This document shows positions 23,493 through 34,304 of a stretch of 64,000 nt of DNA, in pieces. Both the position numbers and the translations under genes were made by a program. This stretch comes from Artemisia argyi (taxonomy: Eukaryota > Streptophyta > Magnoliopsida > Asterales > Asteraceae). Under the pieces are notes generated by a model. The model saw only the letters and a program-made list of their open reading frames with translations. It was not told the DNA's origin and ran no database searches. The stretch is from positions 10,831,465-10,895,464 of the forward strand of contig CM060692.1 in assembly GCA_030686995.1 (NCBI GenBank), in the 5' to 3' direction. Each line of letters starts with the position of its first letter. Positions within the stretch are counted from its first letter, which is position 1.

Positions 23493-23957
23493 TACCTTAT
23501 AATGTATTTAGGACATCTATATTTAGAAGTCTTAAAATGTTTAAGACCAAAAACATTTCTTTAATAAGAAAGATGCATACACATATAATTAAAAGTCTAA
23601 AAATTTAAGTGTCTTTAAAAAGTCTGGGTTGTTACAAGTATAGTTTTGAATGCTTTTAATTTTTTAAGACTTACAAGAAAAGAAGCATAGTGTACACCAC
23701 TTTAATGCACATAATTTTCAGACTTACAAGACAAGAAACATAGTGTACACCACTTTTATGCACATATTGAAAAAACAACACATTAATGCAATTTAATGTA
23801 GTTAATTAATTAACTGGTCAATAAATACAATTAATACAGTTATTATAATACCCTTACATAAAAGATATAAATTATCAAGCATATTGTACAATCAAATTAA
23901 ATATAATTCCTGTATTAAATGTCACTAATACAAATAATAAAGCACATTAAACAAATA

Positions 23958-24078
23958 TTCAAGCCCGAACGGGCAACACGTCAAATGGGCTTTAGCCCGA
24001 ACGGGTGCGGGCCAAACGGGCTCGAGCCCGAACGGGCACGAGCCAACGGGGATCGAGCCCGAATGGGCACGGGCTAAA
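23958..24078. repeat. GC-rich CCCGAACGGG minisatellite
   Basis: About five imperfect units with the core GAGCCCGAACGGGCACG, each containing the near-palindrome CCCGAACGGG. It stands out sharply from its AT-rich surroundings and lies 0.1 kb before a Helitron-like terminus. Confidence 0.75.
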
Positions 24079-24171
24079 CAACATTCTTGATATCCGTAAA
24101 TTTATTGTCAAAACGAACATAATAAACTAAAAATACATGATTCACCAAAAAATTTAATTTCATAGTACCCG

Positions 24172-24195
24172 CCGTTGCAATGCACGGATACCCTG

Positions 24196-24199
<4 letters not shown>
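24172..24199 (+). mobile_element. Helitron-like 3' terminus
   Basis: A hairpin CCGTTGCAATGCACGG (24172-24187), six or so bases, then CTAA at 24196-24199 followed by T. The element to its left cannot be delimited from the sequence. Confidence 0.45.

Positions 24200-24282
<83 letters not shown>
24200..24282. repeat. (TA)n microsatellite
   Basis: About 41 TA units starting at the Helitron-like terminus. Long Tyr-Ile open frames across it are spurious. Confidence 0.95.
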
Positions 24283-24286
<4 letters not shown>

Positions 24287-24325
24287 AATGAGTTCCCCCC
24301 ATTGAATGTGAGCATTAATATCACA

Positions 24326-24587
24326 AGCTAAGAAACTCAAATATGTAGTTTAAGCTAATGAATTTAGTACATGTGGAGCTTATTTTGAAGCTTTTAAGAG
24401 CTTTTAAGGATACATAAATAATAAGTTAAACTAAATTGAGTTTCATGAAATCTTAAAGCTAAGAAACTCAAATATGTAGTTTAAGCTAATGAATTTAGTA
24501 CATGTGGAGCTTATTTTGAAGCTTTTAAGAGCTTTTAAGTATACATAAATAATAAGTTAAACTAAATTGAGTTCCATAGAATCTTAA
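24326..24587. repeat. 131-bp tandem duplication
   Basis: Two adjacent copies (24326-24456 and 24457-24587), nearly identical, beginning AGCTAAGAAACTCAAATATG. Only a few differences are visible, so the duplication is recent. Confidence 0.9.
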
Positions 24588-24877
24588 AGCTTATATAAAG
24601 ACTCAGTACTCAAGAAATAAATGTTAAATTTTAATCGTTTATAACCTTTAAATGTGCATGCATGGTAAGATTGTACTTGAAGCAATTGAAGGCATAGGTT
24701 TATATACGTTAAGGCATGCAAAGAGGTTACTAACAAATTACAACTTCCAAGTCATTAAGACGGCTTAATTGGTTAATAAATTGGACTTTTCAATTGGATT
24801 TTGAATATTATAAATAACCAACAATCACCATCTTCACCACCATCATTTTCTTCGAACGATTCTTTCACCAACATCGT

Positions 24878-25631
24878 ATGAAACTAGAGTCGAGCTCTTT
24901 GAGGAGGTCCGAAAGAGGTCATAACCTGGATGATGGTCCTACTACAAACGTCAAGTCAACAAAGGTGAAAACCACGAACATTTCAAAAAAGTTCGTAGAA
25001 GATGTAAATGAAGATGGAAATGTTGAAACGCAGGATCCACCAGAGGTTAGGAGCAGAAAAAGAAAGAGATTCAATGCTATTCGGTTTAAGGCGTGGCTTA
25101 AACCTCAACGAGTAAGAGTTGAATCAGGTACTTAAGTCTCTTTCGTTAAATGTCGAGCTAATATTTTTTCCTTTTATGATTCTACAATGATGTGTTTAAA
25201 AAGTGTTGGTCTTTGGGATTATTGTAAAATAGTTTACCAGTTTACCTGTGGAAAACCATTTAAGAAACCCGGGGTAAGTGCATAAAAAACAAGTTTGGGC
25301 ATTATCCAACCCCATCTTAAAATTTTTCAAGATCTGTTCAGCAAACAATGCGTATGTCAACTAATCATTTACATGAGAAACGAGTTCATTAGTACGTAGC
25401 CGAAATACCTTTACTTTTCAAACAGGCTCTCCACCATACAGCAGTCAAGATTATGAAAGCAAGACACAAGCCCGTCATTCCATAACCAATATACGCAACT
25501 ATATTCTTCTTCTTTCATTTACTGAGCATGTTTTAAAATATGTAGATAGAATCAAAGGAGGTCAAGCCTTTTATATACTTATATATATAGTTCGGTGTGT
25601 CCTAAATGATCTTCATGCGCAATATACGTAA
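24878..25631 (+). CDS. Unrecognised two-exon gene, about 151 aa
   Basis: A TATAAATA box at about 24810 and a CA/CT-rich leader precede the ATG at 24878. Exon 1 (24878-25127) ends at a GTACTT donor, and exon 2 (25426-25631) follows an AAACAG acceptor. The phase-1 junction joins cleanly to give VRVESGSPPYSSQDYESK. Exon 1 encodes a basic, charged N-terminus with RSRKRKRFN, a likely nuclear signal. Exon 2 has a hydrophobic helical stretch near its end (AFYILIYIVRCVLNDLH). After the TAA at 25629-25631 the same frame stays open with a charged sequence to about 25720, so the original protein may have been longer. I do not recognise the family. Confidence 0.45.
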
Positions 25632-25974
25632 TTGGCAAGGAGGAAGTACGTGTCTCCAAAATTAGCAAATGAGAATCAGTTGCTACAAGACTCACACCAA
25701 CTAAATTTTGCTAAAATGTAAAAGAAAGTGTACGACCTTTTCACTTCAAAACATTTAAATAAGCAATTTGGTACATCCTACTTAGTTTGATGACTCACTT
25801 AATATGTTTGATGACTCACTAGAAATCCTTATATTGTTGAATGCTAAGTTTGAATAATTGTCTCGACATTTTAGATGGTAAAAGCAGTGGTGAAGCAAAT
25901 TGTCAGTTTGTTCAAAGAGGTTCCATAGATGAGAAGGTTGTATTTTACACATATTCTATTTTTTGTTGTATGCT

Positions 25975-25978
<4 letters not shown>

Positions 25979-26036
<58 letters not shown>
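25979..26036. repeat. (TA)n microsatellite
   Basis: About 29 TA units just beyond the 3' end of the RT pseudogene. Confidence 0.95.
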
Positions 26037-26040
<4 letters not shown>

Positions 26041-26093
26041 AAATACAATTTTTTTTCAGATACTGTTTTCCTTTATTTCTCATTGAAATGAAT

Positions 26094-27391
26094 TTACATA
26101 GTGGTGGAAGGCAAGCGAGCAACAAGCTGCGCCGCTAGCCCTTTTTGAATTGCAAAACTAATTCTCTTAAAAACGATAATTGTGGATCTAGGTGTTACAA
26201 CATTACTAGACATAGCACGTTGAACTCTATTGAGTAGCTCCGCTGCCTCAGGTGCAAGAAAACCAAAAGTATCAAACGCGAAAGGAATAAAACCATGCTA
26301 ATTTTCAATGCACGCTTTCTCGTGTTTTGCCACTTTGTACGAGGCGGCTTTCAAAGCAGAATGTCCTACTGTAAAACCCCGGCTACTCAACCCCACAAGA
26401 GGAGAAACCCCAGTTCGATCCACACACGCATGTTTTCCTCCAACCCACCCAAAAACCAAAACGTCTGCCGGTCTGAGTGTGGATCTTCCATCCATTGGGT
26501 CAGTCAAAAAGTTCACAGGCGCTTCTTTCTTGACAAAGATCCCGGCACGCCTAAATATGTCAAAAAGGACGTCCCGAACCATATCATGCTTGTACTTGAA
26601 GCCCGGGAGCTCCTTGCAATGAACCGCATGTTCCCCAAAGGAATCTAAACATGCCTTGTGACAAAATGGGCATATCTCATCAACTGGAAATAAAGGAATC
26701 ATAAGGCGATACTTAAGGATAGTACGATATTCCACCGGTGACATATGTTAACCTAGCCCATCTATGGGGATAACTAAAAGAAAATCCTGAGCATGTGGTG
26801 CCCGTAGACACTCAAAAACAGCTTTCTGTCTCATAGTCATGTCGAAGTGAGCTTCCATATCCTTGACCATTTCACTAAAAAGAGCACTCGCCAATGTTTG
26901 TTGGGGTTTAGAGGGGGCGGTGTCCTTATTAGTGAAACCACTAAAATCAAAGCTTGGAATCATATCACGAAGACAATCCAGAGCACAAACATAATCATCA
27001 TCCATACCACATATGCCACTGTCCCGTAAGATGTGGTCTTGTAGCACCCAAGATTGGGCCCTCGAAGCCACAAAAGCATAAGAGGAAACCACCTTTGCCG
27101 AGTACAAACCCAAACCACCAAATCGAATGGGTAAAGAAGCGAGTCGCCACTGTAAGTCTCCAAAAAAAAGGCCCTCCATAAACCACTATGTTCTCGATTG
27201 ACTCACGTAACCCTTTGTCAAAGAACAAGGCCGCATCCTCCATGTGTACAGGTTGACAAGTCCTTAATCCAAAAAAAAGTTTGGCAATACCCATACATGA
27301 TCGAAGTAAAAGGAGCTCACTTTGCGGGTCGTGTAACTGTGGAAGAAGACTCACCAACTCAACAGCGTTCGCAGCTCTCCTCATAGCCAAC
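26094..27391 (-). pseudogene. RT pseudogene, 3' half (thumb, CCHC motif, endonuclease-like end)
   Basis: This is the C-terminal half of the gene starting at 42943, displaced by the nested insertions at 27392-41026. It encodes DPQSELLLLRSCMGIAKLFF, RLASLPIRFGGLGLYSA, a Cys/His cluster CPFCHKACLDSFGEHAVHC, then RPADVLVFGW and ACVDRTGVSPL, ending PSTTM-TAA at 26094. The last parts resemble the CCHC motif and the PD-(D/E)XK-type endonuclease of R2-like non-LTR elements. That is inference. Breaks: a frameshift at a T8 run near 27165, TAA at 26745-26747 and TAG at 26298-26300 where Gln would be expected. The TSD CCAAC (27387-27391) marks its junction with the solo LTR. Confidence 0.75.
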
Positions 27392-27478
27392 TGATGAGGC
27401 GAAAAATGAACCACTTTTAGGGGGTCATTTAAGCCCGAAATTGAATTTATTTGATCAAATATTGCCCTAAATCGTTCC
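27392..27478. mobile_element. Solo LTR of a second retrotransposon, left 87 bp
   Basis: It starts TGATGAGGCG immediately after the target duplication CCAAC (27387-27391). The remaining 1323 bp are at 39704-41026, beyond the copia insertion. See the entry for the right part. Confidence 0.85.
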
Positions 27479-27953
27479 TGTTGGGTTTTGACCAAGTGAC
27501 ACTGCTGCTATGTGACTCTGCTGCTGAGTAATACTGCTGCTACAATAAAACTGCTGCTGGTATTAATGACTCTGCTGCTGAAGACAATCTGCTGCTTGGT
27601 GAAACTACTGCTGAAAGGATTAACATTGTATACGATAGGATAATTATAGAATAGATTCTGTGTATAGTATATCTATTTAGATTATTCTTATCTTGTAGAG
27701 AAAGGTATTGTAAACCTAGTAGGACTCCTTGGCCTATAAAAGGAGGATCCTAGGGTTAGTTTATGTACGTATTATTGTTCACTTCAAGGTTGTAAAACCC
27801 TAGCATTGTTGAGTGCTCGTATTAATAATATTGAAGTGTTGAAAGAGAATCATTATTCTTCTTAAGTTAAGCTTTTATATTCCGCATATTAGCTTAAGTG
27901 TTTGTTTAAGTTAACTTCTATATAAGATCGTATAAGCTCAACTGGGATCAACA
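27479..27953 (+). repeat. 5' LTR of the copia element
   Basis: 475 bp, TGTTGGG...ATCAACA. The U3 part (27501-27615) has seven CTGCTGCT-type motifs about every 18 bp. A CCTATAAAAGG TATA box lies at 27735-27741, and the transcript probably starts some 30 bp downstream. Confidence 0.95.
27735..27741 (+). promoter_or_regulatory. TATA box of the copia 5' LTR
   Basis: TATAAAA in the context GGCCTATAAAAGGAGG. The identical site in the 3' LTR is at 39480-39486 and could drive read-out transcription into the flanking solo LTR. Confidence 0.8.
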
Positions 27954-27955
27954 AG

Positions 27956-27967
27956 TGGTATCAGAGC
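27956..27967 (+). promoter_or_regulatory. Primer binding site of the copia element
   Basis: TGGTATCAGAGC lies 2 bp after the 5' LTR. It is complementary to the 3' end of plant initiator tRNA-Met, the usual primer of copia elements. Confidence 0.9.
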
Positions 27968-28039
27968 TTGTGATCTAGAAGTTATAATCAAGAAGATTTT
28001 GTTTCTTTAAAGTTTGCTGTTCCAAATCGTTTGCTTAAG

Positions 28040-30664
28040 ATGGGTGATGAAACTCATATGGTGACTGCTTCAAGGGTACCTATGCTCAATCCTTCTGAGT
28101 ATGAGCTATGGAAGAGGAGGATCAGACAATACATTCGCATGATCGACTTCAACATGTGGAATGTGATTGTTAATGGTGATTCTGAACCTGAGAAGAGTGC
28201 TGATGGCAAGGAGATACCTATTAAGTCTGCTGAAGCTAATGCAACAAGGAAGCTGGAAATCAAGGCTCATAGTATTCTCTTAATGGGAATACCTAATGAA
28301 TTTCAAATGGACTTTGATGATTGCGAAACAGGAAAAGCATTGATGGATGCAGTAGAATTCAGGTTTGGAGGGAATGATGCTACTAAGAAGTCCAGGAAGA
28401 ATATGTTGAAGCATCAGTTTGAAAACTTTACTTCTGAATCTGGAGAAAAGATAATTGGCACATACAACAGGCTAAATCAACTAGTTAGTCATCTAAAGCT
28501 TGTTGGTTATGTTGTTCCACAGGAAGATGTGAATCTCAAGTTCTTAAGAAGTCTTGCACCTGAATGGAGTATGCATACAGTGGTGTGGAGGAATAAGCCT
28601 GACTTTGAAACAATGAAGTTGGAGAGCCTCTACAACAATTTAAGGGTGTATGAATCTGAATTGGCTACTTCTTCTACTTCATCTTCTAGTACACAAAATC
28701 TTGCTTTTGTGTCTTCAAAATCCAAAGAGACACAAGAAACTCACTCTACTGCTTATGGTGTATCTACTGCTGATGGATCTGCTGCTAGTTCAAATGACAA
28801 GATTTCTACCAGTGATGTTGCTTTATGTGCATTCTTGGCTGAGCTTACTACTACCATAAGATCACGTGTCATAAATCAAGATTTGGATCATATTGATCCA
28901 GATGATCTTGAAGAAATTGATCTCAAATGGCAAATGGCAATGTTGACTTTAAGAGCAAGAAAGTTCTGGAAAAAGACTGGAAGAGAAGTCAAATACAAGG
29001 CTAAGGAAAGTCCAGGGTTTGACAAGTCTAAGATTGAATGCTACAACTGCAACAGGAAGGGACATTTTGCTAGAGAGTGTAGATCTCCAAAGAAGAATGC
29101 TGATGTTTCTAAGAAGACTGAAGAATCAAAGTCTGCAATGGTAGCTTGTGATAGGCTGGGAGAATATGACTGGAGTGATATGGCTGAAGAAGAACCAAAT
29201 TTCTCTTTGGTTGCAGCTGTTCAACCCAAAGTGCATAACTTTGCACTTATGGCATATGGTTCATCATCAGGCTCTGACTCTGAGGTATCTAATGATTCTG
29301 AATCATCTGGATGTTCTTTTAAATCTTGTTCTGACACTATAGAAGTTCTTAAGACTAGGAATGAGAGTTTAAATAGAGAAGTTGAACATCTAAAACTTGA
29401 TAACTTAGGTTATAAAGTAGGTATTCAAAATGTTGAGAGAAGGTTAGAATATCTCAAAGAGTGTGAAAAGGAATATGTAGAACAACTTAATCTCATAGAT
29501 ATAGAAATTTTTAAGAAAAATAGTGAAGTAGAAGTTCTTAGAAATAAGTTAGAAGAAGCTGAAAAAGAAAAAGAGCAAGCTCTTGCTGAAAAAGATAAAC
29601 ATGTAGTAAGAGTACAAAAACAACAATATGCTTCTGATTTAGTTCATAAATCTATTGAGAATAATTTGATGAGAAAAGGTAGTGGAATTGGGTATAATGA
29701 AGTGGCTCCTCCAGCCAAAAGTGCTTTTGCTCCACCAGGAAAAGAACTATCCGTCATTAGTGAGCTGAATATTGAAAAACCTGTAGGTGAAAGTAGCACA
29801 AGTGTTAATGAGACACCTAAGGTTGAGGCTAGAAAATTTCCTGAAGCTCCTATTATAGAAGATTGGTATTCTGATAGTGATAGTGATGAGGAACAGGTTA
29901 AACTAACACAAACTGTGAAAAAGGAAGAAATTCCTATCAAGGTTAAACCTACAATTGAAAAGGTTAAGTTTGTCAAACCTGTGTTAGGAAATAAGCTTAC
30001 CAGGAGAATGGTAGAGTACAATGAGGTGCCTAGAGAACAATTGAGAAGTTTTGATAATAAGCCTAGAGGTAACCAAAGAAACTTCAACAACCTAGTTTCA
30101 CAGAGATTAGGTAACCAGTTTGAATTACAAAAGAAGGCTTGTTATAAGTGTGGTAGCTTTGACCACTTGATTGGTAGATGTCCTGAACACCAAAGACCTG
30201 TTTGGAATCAATATTCAAGGGTGAATCACAAATATGTCACAAAACAAACTCACCCACATCCAAATAGAAACATGGTTCCTAGAGCTGTTTTGTTGAGATC
30301 TGGTGCTACTAGATCTATTTATGCTGCTAAACCAAATGGTGTTTTCAAATCAACAACTAGTTTTACTAGTGGCTCTACTGCTAGTAAGCATTCTGCCGCT
30401 AGTATGCACTCTGCTGCTAGCAAGCAAACTACTGCTAGTACAAAACTTTCTACTTCTGAGCCAAAACATCTTCCAAATACAGTTGTTGGTAATCACTTTT
30501 ATGCTGTTAAGGCCTCAGCTTGCTGGACTTGGAAACCAAAATCTAATGTTTCAAATACTGTTTCCAAGAATAGTAGTGCATCAAGTGATTTAAAGAAATT
30601 TGATTATACTGATGCACAGGGCAGATCCAAGTCAGTAATGGCTTGGGTCATCAAGAGAAACTGA
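28040..30664 (+). CDS. gag: Gag polyprotein, 874 aa
   Basis: The best start is the ATG at 28040; the frame is open 9 bp earlier only through a TTG. The N-terminal third is a copia Gag capsid-type domain. A first zinc knuckle CYNCNRKGHFAREC begins at residue 334 and a second CYKCGSFDHLIGRC at residue 701; two knuckles are unusual. Between them, about residues 430-540 form a strong coiled coil rich in Glu, Lys and Leu. The C-terminal part has Ala/Ser repeats (SAAS, TASK) coded by CTGCTAGT-type DNA. The protein would form cytoplasmic particles around the RNA. It ends in TGA at 30662-30664 while pol continues in the +1 frame. No internal stop is present. Confidence 0.9.
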   Translation: MGDETHMVTASRVPMLNPSEYELWKRRIRQYIRMIDFNMWNVIVNGDSEPEKSADGKEIPIKSAEANATRKLEIKAHSILLMGIPNEFQMDFDDCETGKALMDAVEFRFGGNDATKKSRKNMLKHQFENFTSESGEKIIGTYNRLNQLVSHLKLVGYVVPQEDVNLKFLRSLAPEWSMHTVVWRNKPDFETMKLESLYNNLRVYESELATSSTSSSSTQNLAFVSSKSKETQETHSTAYGVSTADGSAASSNDKISTSDVALCAFLAELTTTIRSRVINQDLDHIDPDDLEEIDLKWQMAMLTLRARKFWKKTGREVKYKAKESPGFDKSKIECYNCNRKGHFARECRSPKKNADVSKKTEESKSAMVACDRLGEYDWSDMAEEEPNFSLVAAVQPKVHNFALMAYGSSSGSDSEVSNDSESSGCSFKSCSDTIEVLKTRNESLNREVEHLKLDNLGYKVGIQNVERRLEYLKECEKEYVEQLNLIDIEIFKKNSEVEVLRNKLEEAEKEKEQALAEKDKHVVRVQKQQYASDLVHKSIENNLMRKGSGIGYNEVAPPAKSAFAPPGKELSVISELNIEKPVGESSTSVNETPKVEARKFPEAPIIEDWYSDSDSDEEQVKLTQTVKKEEIPIKVKPTIEKVKFVKPVLGNKLTRRMVEYNEVPREQLRSFDNKPRGNQRNFNNLVSQRLGNQFELQKKACYKCGSFDHLIGRCPEHQRPVWNQYSRVNHKYVTKQTHPHPNRNMVPRAVLLRSGATRSIYAAKPNGVFKSTTSFTSGSTASKHSAASMHSAASKQTTASTKLSTSEPKHLPNTVVGNHFYAVKASACWTWKPKSNVSNTVSKNSSASSDLKKFDYTDAQGRSKSVMAWVIKRN

Positions 30665-32777
30665 TTTCTCTATTTTTCATGTGCAGGTCAATCTACTGGA
30701 TGAGCTTAAGGATATGGTTATTGTTGACAGTGGATGTTCTGGACACATGACAGGAGATGAGTCTCAACTTGAAGATCTTGAGGCTTTTGATGGTGGTTAT
30801 GTAGCTTTTGGGAATGATCCAAAAGGTGGAATGATTGTTGGTATAGGAACACTGAGAACTGGAAATTTGGACTTTGAGAGGGTGCTCCTTGTGAAAGGAC
30901 TTAAGTTTAACCTTTTTAGTGTCTCACAAATGTGTGACAAAAAGAATTTTGTTCTTTTTACAGACACTGAGTGTATGATTCTTTCTCCTGATTTTCAATT
31001 ACCAGATGACAAATCTGTGTTACTGAAGGTCCCTAGAAAGGAAAATATATACAGTGACCATATTAAGAATATTATTCCTAAGAGGGCTCTGACTTGTCTA
31101 ATTGCAAAGGCCACTATTGATGAGTCCAAATTATGGCATAGAAGATTGGGACATCTGAACTACAAGACTATGAACAAATTGGTGAAAGGAAATCTTGTGA
31201 GGGGTATGCCTACAAAGATTTTTGAGAATTGTGAAACTTGTGTTGCATGTCAAAAGGGTAAACAACACAGAGTTTCTTTCAAGTCCAAGAGTGTTAACAC
31301 AAATACTGAGCCACTACACTTGCTACACATGGATTTATTTGGGCCTGTATTTGTAAAAAGTCTGAATAAGAAGTCATATTGTCTTGTTGTCACTGATGAC
31401 TTTAGCAGGTTTACTTGGGTATTCTTTCTAGCCACCAAAGATGAAACTTCAGAAATACTCAAAGCTTTCATTACAAGAGTTAAAAACCTGCACAATCACA
31501 AGGTGAAGATTATCAGATGTGACAATGGTACTGAGTTCAAGAACAGTGAGATGAATCAATTCTGTGTGGGAAAAGGAATTCTTAGACAGTACAGTGTAGC
31601 AAGAACTCCACAACAAAATGGTGTTGCAGAAAGAAGAAACAGGACACTTATTGAGGCTGCAAGAACCATGCTATCTGATTCAAAACTACCTGTACCTTTT
31701 TGGGCTGAAGCTGTGAATACTGCATGTTTTGTGCAAAACAGAAGTAAGGTAGTCAAGCCTCATAACAAAACTCCATATGAGCTATTTCATGGAAAGAAAC
31801 CAATGATTGATTTTCTTAAACCATTTGGATGTCCTGTTACTATCTTAAACACAAAGGATCAGCTAGGCAAATTTGATGAAAAAGCTGATGAAGGAAATTT
31901 GGTTGGTTACTCTGTAAATAGTAAAGCCTTCAGGTTATATAATAAGAGAACCAAACATGTGGAGGAGAATCTGCATATCAAGTTTAGTGAAAACACATAT
32001 AATTCCGCAGGGAAAGGACCAGAATGGTTATTTGATGTTGATACTCTTGCCAAAACAATGAACTATGTTCCTGTCATTGCCAGTGTTGATAAACCACAGG
32101 AAGAGTTTGTTGTGATTGAGAAATTGAAGATTGGTCCAACCTTTGTACCCTTTCAGAAGGAACAAAGCTCTCAAGATGATGTTGTTTCTCATGAAAAACC
32201 TAAGGAAACTGAAGAAGGTATTGTCATACCTAATGAAGCAGAAAAGGAAACTCCTGAAGTTCCCAAGGTAGTCGTTGATGTCTCTCCTACACAGCCAGAA
32301 GACTCTACTGCTGACTCAGAAGACTCTACTGCTAGGCCAAAAGATACAACTACTGCTTCACCACATTCTGCTTCTAAGCCCACTAACTCTACTGCTACTT
32401 CCTTGTCTCCTAATTTGGACACTCAGGGTAGATCTATTGATGATACTATCTATCCTGATGATCCAAATATGCCTGATCTCGAAAATATCTATTATGACAC
32501 AGACAATGATGCACTTGATGGTAAGTTATTTGGAGCTGCTGCTGATTATGCTAACTTGGAACTCAATATTCCTGTTAGTCCTACAACTACCACAAGAATA
32601 CACAAGGATCATCCCAAAGATCAAATCTTAAGTGATCCACAATCATCCATTCAAACTAGGCAGATGACTAAAGCCTTGAAAGATCTTCAACATCAAAGTT
32701 TCTTTGCCAGATCTCTGCATCAAAGAAATAGTCATAAAGATCTTCAAAATTGCCTGTTTGCATGTTTTCTTTCTTAA
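30639..32777 (+). CDS. pol: Pol part 1: protease and integrase
   Basis: The pol frame opens at 30639, overlapping the end of gag by 8 codons in the +1 frame; the first candidate initiator is a GTG at 30681. It has the protease active site VDSGCSGHMTG (Asp codon 30726), a GAG-pre-integrase HHCC zinc motif (LWHRRLGHLN...CVACQKGK) and an integrase core with Asp codons at 31332 and 31521 and Glu at 31629, giving the canonical D,D35E spacing. The end is Ser/Thr/Pro-rich. A TAA at 32775-32777 interrupts the frame just before the RT domain; Gln is usual at this place, so it is a likely CAA to TAA change. Product release would need frameshifting, splicing or independent initiation. Confidence 0.85.
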   Translation, partial: WLGSSRETDFSIFHVQVNLLDELKDMVIVDSGCSGHMTGDESQLEDLEAFDGGYVAFGNDPKGGMIVGIGTLRTGNLDFERVLLVKGLKFNLFSVSQMCDKKNFVLFTDTECMILSPDFQLPDDKSVLLKVPRKENIYSDHIKNIIPKRALTCLIAKATIDESKLWHRRLGHLNYKTMNKLVKGNLVRGMPTKIFENCETCVACQKGKQHRVSFKSKSVNTNTEPLHLLHMDLFGPVFVKSLNKKSYCLVVTDDFSRFTWVFFLATKDETSEILKAFITRVKNLHNHKVKIIRCDNGTEFKNSEMNQFCVGKGILRQYSVARTPQQNGVAERRNRTLIEAARTMLSDSKLPVPFWAEAVNTACFVQNRSKVVKPHNKTPYELFHGKKPMIDFLKPFGCPVTILNTKDQLGKFDEKADEGNLVGYSVNSKAFRLYNKRTKHVEENLHIKFSENTYNSAGKGPEWLFDVDTLAKTMNYVPVIASVDKPQEEFVVIEKLKIGPTFVPFQKEQSSQDDVVSHEKPKETEEGIVIPNEAEKETPEVPKVVVDVSPTQPEDSTADSEDSTARPKDTTTASPHSASKPTNSTATSLSPNLDTQGRSIDDTIYPDDPNMPDLENIYYDTDNDALDGKLFGAAADYANLELNIPVSPTTTTRIHKDHPKDQILSDPQSSIQTRQMTKALKDLQHQSFFARSLHQRNSHKDLQNCLFACFLS

Positions 32778-34304
32778 ATTGAACCCAAAAACACTTACAA
32801 AGCCTTACAAGAAGCAAGTTGGGTAGAAGCAATGCAAGATGAGCTTTTACAATTCAAGCTGCAAGAAGTGTGGACTTTGGTTGAACTGCCAAATGGTAAA
32901 AGAGTGATTGGCACAAAATGGGTTTTCAGATGCAAAAGAGATGAGAGAGGAATTGTTATAAGAAATAAGGCAAGGTTAGTAGCACAGGGATACACACAAC
33001 AAGAAGGCCTTGATTATGATGAAGTATTTGCTCCAGTGGCAAGAATAGAGGCTATTAGAATATTCTTGGCTTATGCTTCATACAAAGACTTTGTAGTGTA
33101 TCAAATGGATGTGAAAAGTGCTTTTCTGTATGGGACCATTACTGAGGAAGTTTATGTGTCTCAACCACCAGGCTTTGAAGACCCTGATCATCCTGACAAA
33201 GTTTACAAGGTAAATAGAGCAATGTATGGCTTACATCAAGCTCCTAGAGCTTGGTATGACACTTTGTCAACATACTTGCTAGAATCTGGGTTTAGCAGAG
33301 GAAAGATTGATAAAACTCTGTTTCTCAAAAGACAAAAGAATGATATTTTGCTAGTTCAAATTTATGTTGATGACATCATCTTTGGGTCAACAAACAAAGC
33401 TATGTGTGTCAGTTTTGAGAAGCTTATGAAGGACAAGTTTGCTATGAGTTCAATGGGAGAACTCACCTTCTTCTTAGGTCTGCAAGTTACACAGAAAGAA
33501 AATGGTATATTTATCAGTCAGGATAAGTATGTCAATGATATTTTGAAGAAGTTTGGATTTGAAGATGCTAAACCTGCCAAGACTACCATGGAAACCAATA
33601 AACCATTGCTGAAGGATGAATATGGAAAGGAAGTGGATATACACTTGTACAGGTCAATGATTGGCTCATTGATGTATCTTACAGCATCAAGGCCTGATAT
33701 CATGTTTGCTGTGTGTGCCTGTGCAAGATTTCAAGTGTGTCCCAAAGAATCACATCTCAATGCAGTGAAGAGAATTTTTAGATATCTGAGGCATCAACCA
33801 AAATTGGGCCTTTGGTATCTTAAGGATTCACCATTTGATTTGGTATCCTACTCAGATAGTGATTATGCTGGAGCTTCTTTGGATAGAAAGTCTACAACAG
33901 GGGGTTGTCAGTTCCTTGGAAGCAGGTTGGTGTCATGGCAATGCAAGAAGCAAACAGTGGTGGCTAATTCAACAACAGAAGCTGAGTATGTGGCTGCTTC
34001 AAGTTGTTGTGGACAGGTTTTATGGATGCAGAATCAATTATTGGATTATGGGTACAATTTCATGAATACTAAAATCCATATTGATAACAACAGCACACTT
34101 TGCATAATTAAAAATCCAGTGTTTCATTCTAAAACAAAACATATTGAGATAAGGCATCATTTTATAAGGGATTGCTATGAAAAGAAGTTGATTCAAATTG
34201 TTAAAATTCATACTGATAACAATGTTGCTGATCTTCTCACTAAACATTTTGATGTGGGAAGGTTTCAATTTTTAATTACAAACATTGGTATGATCAATCT
34301 TTGA
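32778..34304 (+). pseudogene. pol: Pol part 2: reverse transcriptase and RNase H, cut off by a stop
   Basis: Same frame as pol part 1, separated from it only by the TAA at 32775. The first Met is at 32832. The RT core has [11 protein letters not shown] and the catalytic YVDD (33363-33374). The RNase H has [16 protein letters not shown] and the TEAEYVAAS region. All catalytic residues are present. Without read-through of the stop, RT would not be joined to integrase, so it is functionally broken though otherwise intact. Confidence 0.85.

Noticed and set aside
22787..26138. Open frames with long Tyr-Ile runs (22787-23029, 24074-24340, 25841-26138)
   Set aside because: They are translations of (TA)n microsatellites extended by chance flanks.
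26307..27386. Plus-strand frames across the RT pseudogene
   Set aside because: They are reverse-strand shadows of the minus-strand RT coding sequence.
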